Source: Enoplosus armatus
Taxonomy: Eukaryota > Chordata > Actinopteri > Centrarchiformes > Enoplosidae
DNA: 64,000 nt
Direction of reading: 5' to 3'
Assembly (NCBI RefSeq): GCF_043641665.1
Contig: NC_092198.1
Coordinates: 1,837,001-1,901,000 of the forward strand
Within the stretch, counting starts at the first letter, position 1. Every line of letters starts with the position of its first letter. Positions 61,481 to 64,000 of the stretch are shown in pieces. The notes beneath the pieces were generated by a model. That model was given only the letters and a program-made list of their open reading frames with translations. It was not told where the DNA came from and searched no databases. The position numbers were made by a program, and so were the translations under genes.

Positions 61481-61496
61481 CTCGGTCCTCGTTTTA

Positions 61497-61560
61497 AACC
61501 TGAATCAGAGTCAGCTTTATTGGATTTACCTTTTTATATTGGTGCATAACAATAAACAAA
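61497..61560 (-). repeat. Fragment of an L2-like LINE 3' end
   Basis: aatcagagtcagctttattgg is the reverse complement of the CCAATAAA...TCTGATTCTGATT end seen intact at 54830-54875. Confidence 0.5.
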
Positions 61561-62551
61561 TAGAAAGTAAGTCAAAAACAAGCACTGCAATAAAACACTA
61601 ATAACTTCTGACAATTTCAAAATATTTAATTTATTTAAGTTAATTATCGCAGATCGCCGAGTTTCAAAGACTTAAACAAAACGATCTTCGCGTGTCCAAC
61701 GTACGTGCAAGTGTGCCGGTGAACTCCGACAAACACACTTCATCCCTCCAAAAACAAAAAAGACAAAGTCACGATGCTGCATTTTTTCTCGGCTACAACA
61801 GATCTGGACCATCAGCCGGAGGAGGAAGACCGCCTGCGCACTCATCCTTCATAAGCCAGCTCCTGGCCTTCAAAATGCTCCACGAAAGCCCAGATCTGTG
61901 TGTAGCCCGCTGCTTCCTGCAGGTACTCACGTATTCGCAGCATTTTGGGGTTTTTATTCTCTCGCACTGGACTGTAAAATTGTAAATTTGTAAACTGCAA
62001 ACACGTGTTAATCATTAAATCTCTCAAATAGTTGACATGTGTGTGAATTCCCTCCAGCAGAAAGTCTGAGTTGATTAAGACGCAGCTATAATTTACTGTA
62101 ATGTTGACTAATGTTTTCTGTTTTTCTGATTCATCAGCCGGGTTCATCTGATGACTCCTGTCTGATAGACAAGCCCGACAAAGTACAACTGCCATAATGA
62201 CAATTAATATTCACGGAGAACATTTATGTTGCCAGACTCACTTTCCTGTTCCCATAAAGAAAAAACCTTCTGTCCTTTTTCATTTATCACCATCTTTGTC
62301 CTCTTTTGACCCTTTTATGTACTAAAAGGCTGCTGTTACAAGAACTTATACAGTGAAGCTCGCAGTATGTGGATGATTAGCTTTATTAGCTATTAGCTTT
62401 ACGTGCACAGGCTAGCTTCAGCTAGCTAGCTAGCTGAAAAGGCTGCTGCTCGGTGTGTTTAGCCACCAGTGTTTTACGTTCAGCTAGTTAACCACACAGC
62501 CCTCCTGAAGACCTTTAGATCAATGATTTAAAGTGTGCCAAGACACATAAA
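61561..62551. other. Intergenic, no accepted gene
   Basis: An exon-like segment near 61803-61921 is discussed in the findings. A short TAGC array lies at 62420-62434. Confidence 0.4.
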
Positions 62552-62664
62552 ATTAAAAGCTTTCCTCTTTTTACAACTGATTGGAGGTTAAAAGGTTGGT
62601 TTCTTTTTTACACTCCATTTTAATAGTATTTATGAATGTTTTTGACTTAATAACCTTTTACAGT
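62552..62664 (+). repeat. Long inverted repeat, left arm
   Basis: About 113 bases, from attaaaagctttcctc to taaccttttacagt, near-identical (about 90% by eye) to the reverse complement of 63234-63347. Differences are clustered at ggttgg versus ggttca and in the following T run. Confidence 0.92.
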
Positions 62665-63233
62665 TTTGAAACCTTTCTTCTTTTTGTACACAGAATACTT
62701 GTTGACTCATGGCTTCCTGTCAGGATATTATGAAATTACAACAGAGCGGGATTACTATTATTAAAGTTTCCTCCCACAACTTTAATGTACATAACATATA
62801 TTATATAATTATATAAAACATTTCTTCTGTCGTCTTAGTTACAATATGTTATGTACAATATCTGGTAATCTTTGAGTGAAGCCTCGTGTTGAGGATGTCT
62901 TGATCAATAGAGGGCTTTAAAGGAGCACTCCACTGACTTAAAGGACAGTTTACTGTTGCATTATGGGAACTGTAGTACCCCTCACACTCTCATGTTGAGT
63001 TGCTCTGCATTTTAACTAAACGAACAAAATCAAATAAATCGTTTGAGCTACAGTTTTCCAGGTTCAGTGCTACAAAAATTGTAATACTTTCTGCTTACAT
63101 CACATCACCGCTAACAGAAATCAATGAACGTTCTTTGGTTTGTTCTCCTGGTATCAATCAATCAAGCAGACGGATACCTGCGTCTTCCCTCAGATCGCAG
63201 AGAGCTCGTCCGTCAGTCGGCGTGACGACCAGC
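62665..63233. other. Spacer between the arms of the long inverted repeat
   Basis: 569 bases without coding potential; an AT-rich palindromic stretch (about 62786-62820) and a remnant repeat around 62920-62980. Confidence 0.7.
62958..62976 (-). promoter_or_regulatory. ZNF143/THAP11-like site
   Basis: gcattatgggaactgtagt matches 16 of 19 positions of the SBS-type motif GCATGCTGGGAATTGTAGT. It lies in aaaggagcactccactgac... sequence that resembles a dispersed teleost repeat, so it may be a repeat-borne copy. Confidence 0.4.
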
Positions 63234-63347
63234 ACTGTAAAAGGTTATCTGACAAAAAAAACATAAATAAATAGTATTAAAATGGAGTGTAAAAAGAAAT
63301 GAACCTTTTAACCTCCAATCAGTTGTAAAAAGAGGAAAGCTTTTAAT
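63234..63347 (-). repeat. Long inverted repeat, right arm
   Basis: Reverse complement of 62552-62664: begins actgtaaaaggttat and ends ggaaagcttttaat. Confidence 0.92.
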
Positions 63348-64000
63348 TTGACACCCTCTTGATTTTATGAGTGTAAGAATTATATATGCATGAAATATAA
63401 TATACATGCATTTCATTTATTTCAGCGAAGAAGACAACTAAATTTCAGAAGTTTATATCTTCTTTTATTTTATATAAAGGACTATTTGGACTATTGTAAC
63501 GTATATATGATGAAAGAAAATCATAGTTGTGTTCCTAAAAACTAAGGAAAAATCATCTGATACATTACAATAGCCACAGGAAATAGTGTGTTCAGAAGGT
63601 TTTACACAAACGTCCTGCAGGTATTACCTCCACTATTTTGATGAATTGTACAGTTAATTGTTCTGTGGGGGTCGTCAGTGGTAAAATGGGGGTCCCTTAA
63701 GAAAAGCAGCTGAATGTGGGACTTTTATCTTATTACTTTAACATAGTATCTGAGTGTAGTGGGAACAGAGCGCAGCGACGTGTTGAATCATTGACCCCAC
63801 ACTGAGATCTTATGAGTAAGCTGCTTTAAGAGAAAAGAGAGCAGCGGGACGACGACCGAGCAGACTTTCCATGACTCCTCGTGATGAGACGAGCGCTTCC
63901 TGCCGGGTCGGAGCAGCTTCCAGACCAGTCAGCTTCCACTCACGTCGGCCTGTTTTTGTACTCATGACATCGCAGCTGGTCTGCGGCCAAAGTCGAGATC
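63348..64000. other. Intergenic, no gene recognised
   Basis: No exon, RNA gene or repeat recognised. The last 200 bases are more CpG-rich and could be the edge of another feature beyond the window. Confidence 0.45.

Noticed and set aside
1..64000. tRNA, rRNA and CRISPR-like arrays
   Set aside because: No A-box/B-box pair, rRNA core or regularly spaced direct repeats with unique spacers was seen on either strand.

Overview
The window looks like a bony-fish (probably percomorph) nuclear genome segment. The reasons are spliced vertebrate exons with GT-AG boundaries, a complete Tc1-type transposon, L2/Rex-type LINE pieces, and several short dispersed repeats that I recognise as common in teleosts. 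All family names come from recognition of the sequence; no database was searched. There is one recognisable host gene and then roughly 58 kb without a convincing protein-coding gene.

Layout. (1) Positions 1-5600: the 3' end of a FACIT collagen, best matched to collagen XII alpha-1 (col12a1), on the + strand. Two collagenous exons (221-289 and 1985-2155) and an 11-base final coding exon (2695-2705) are followed by an unusually long 3' UTR, about 2.9 kb, which probably ends after the AATAAA at 5575. (2) 5600-15700: intergenic, with a degenerate minisatellite (5.63-5.99 kb), dispersed repeat copies, and an L2/Rex-like LINE relic (about 13.89-14.26 kb). (3) 15703-17335: a complete Tc1/mariner element with long inverted repeats of the IR/DR type, TA target duplications and an uninterrupted 346-residue DD34E transposase. 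(4) 17.3-53.6 kb: intergenic, with a Tc1 relic (24.7-25.1 kb), three dispersed families present as two or three copies each, a higher-order minisatellite (29.79-29.91 kb), a compound GT array (48.4 kb) and a complex repeat rich in GGTTCT/AGAACC (51.6-52.6 kb). (5) 53.66-54.88 kb: a 5'-truncated L2-like retrotransposon with an open reverse-transcriptase reading frame and a TTCTGA-repeat tail. (6) 54.9-64 kb: intergenic, with a palindromic MITE (59.3-59.7 kb) and a strong long inverted repeat whose ~113-bp arms lie at 62.55 and 63.23 kb.

Interpretation. The long gene-free stretch beyond the 3' end of col12a1 resembles what I recall of the human locus, where a large gene desert lies beyond the 3' end of COL12A1 toward CD109. 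That is inference from memory, but it makes cis-regulatory elements of col12a1 the most likely functional content here. Several perfect or near-perfect RFX X-box sites and a ZNF143-like site are visible by eye, one X-box inside a CpG-rich patch at 44.0-44.2 kb. I found no RNA gene, no CRISPR-like array, no viral gene and no clear undescribed system. The points most worth checking are the 62.5-63.3 kb inverted repeat, the 51.6-52.6 kb repeat, the intact Tc1 element and the 44.1 kb candidate promoter.
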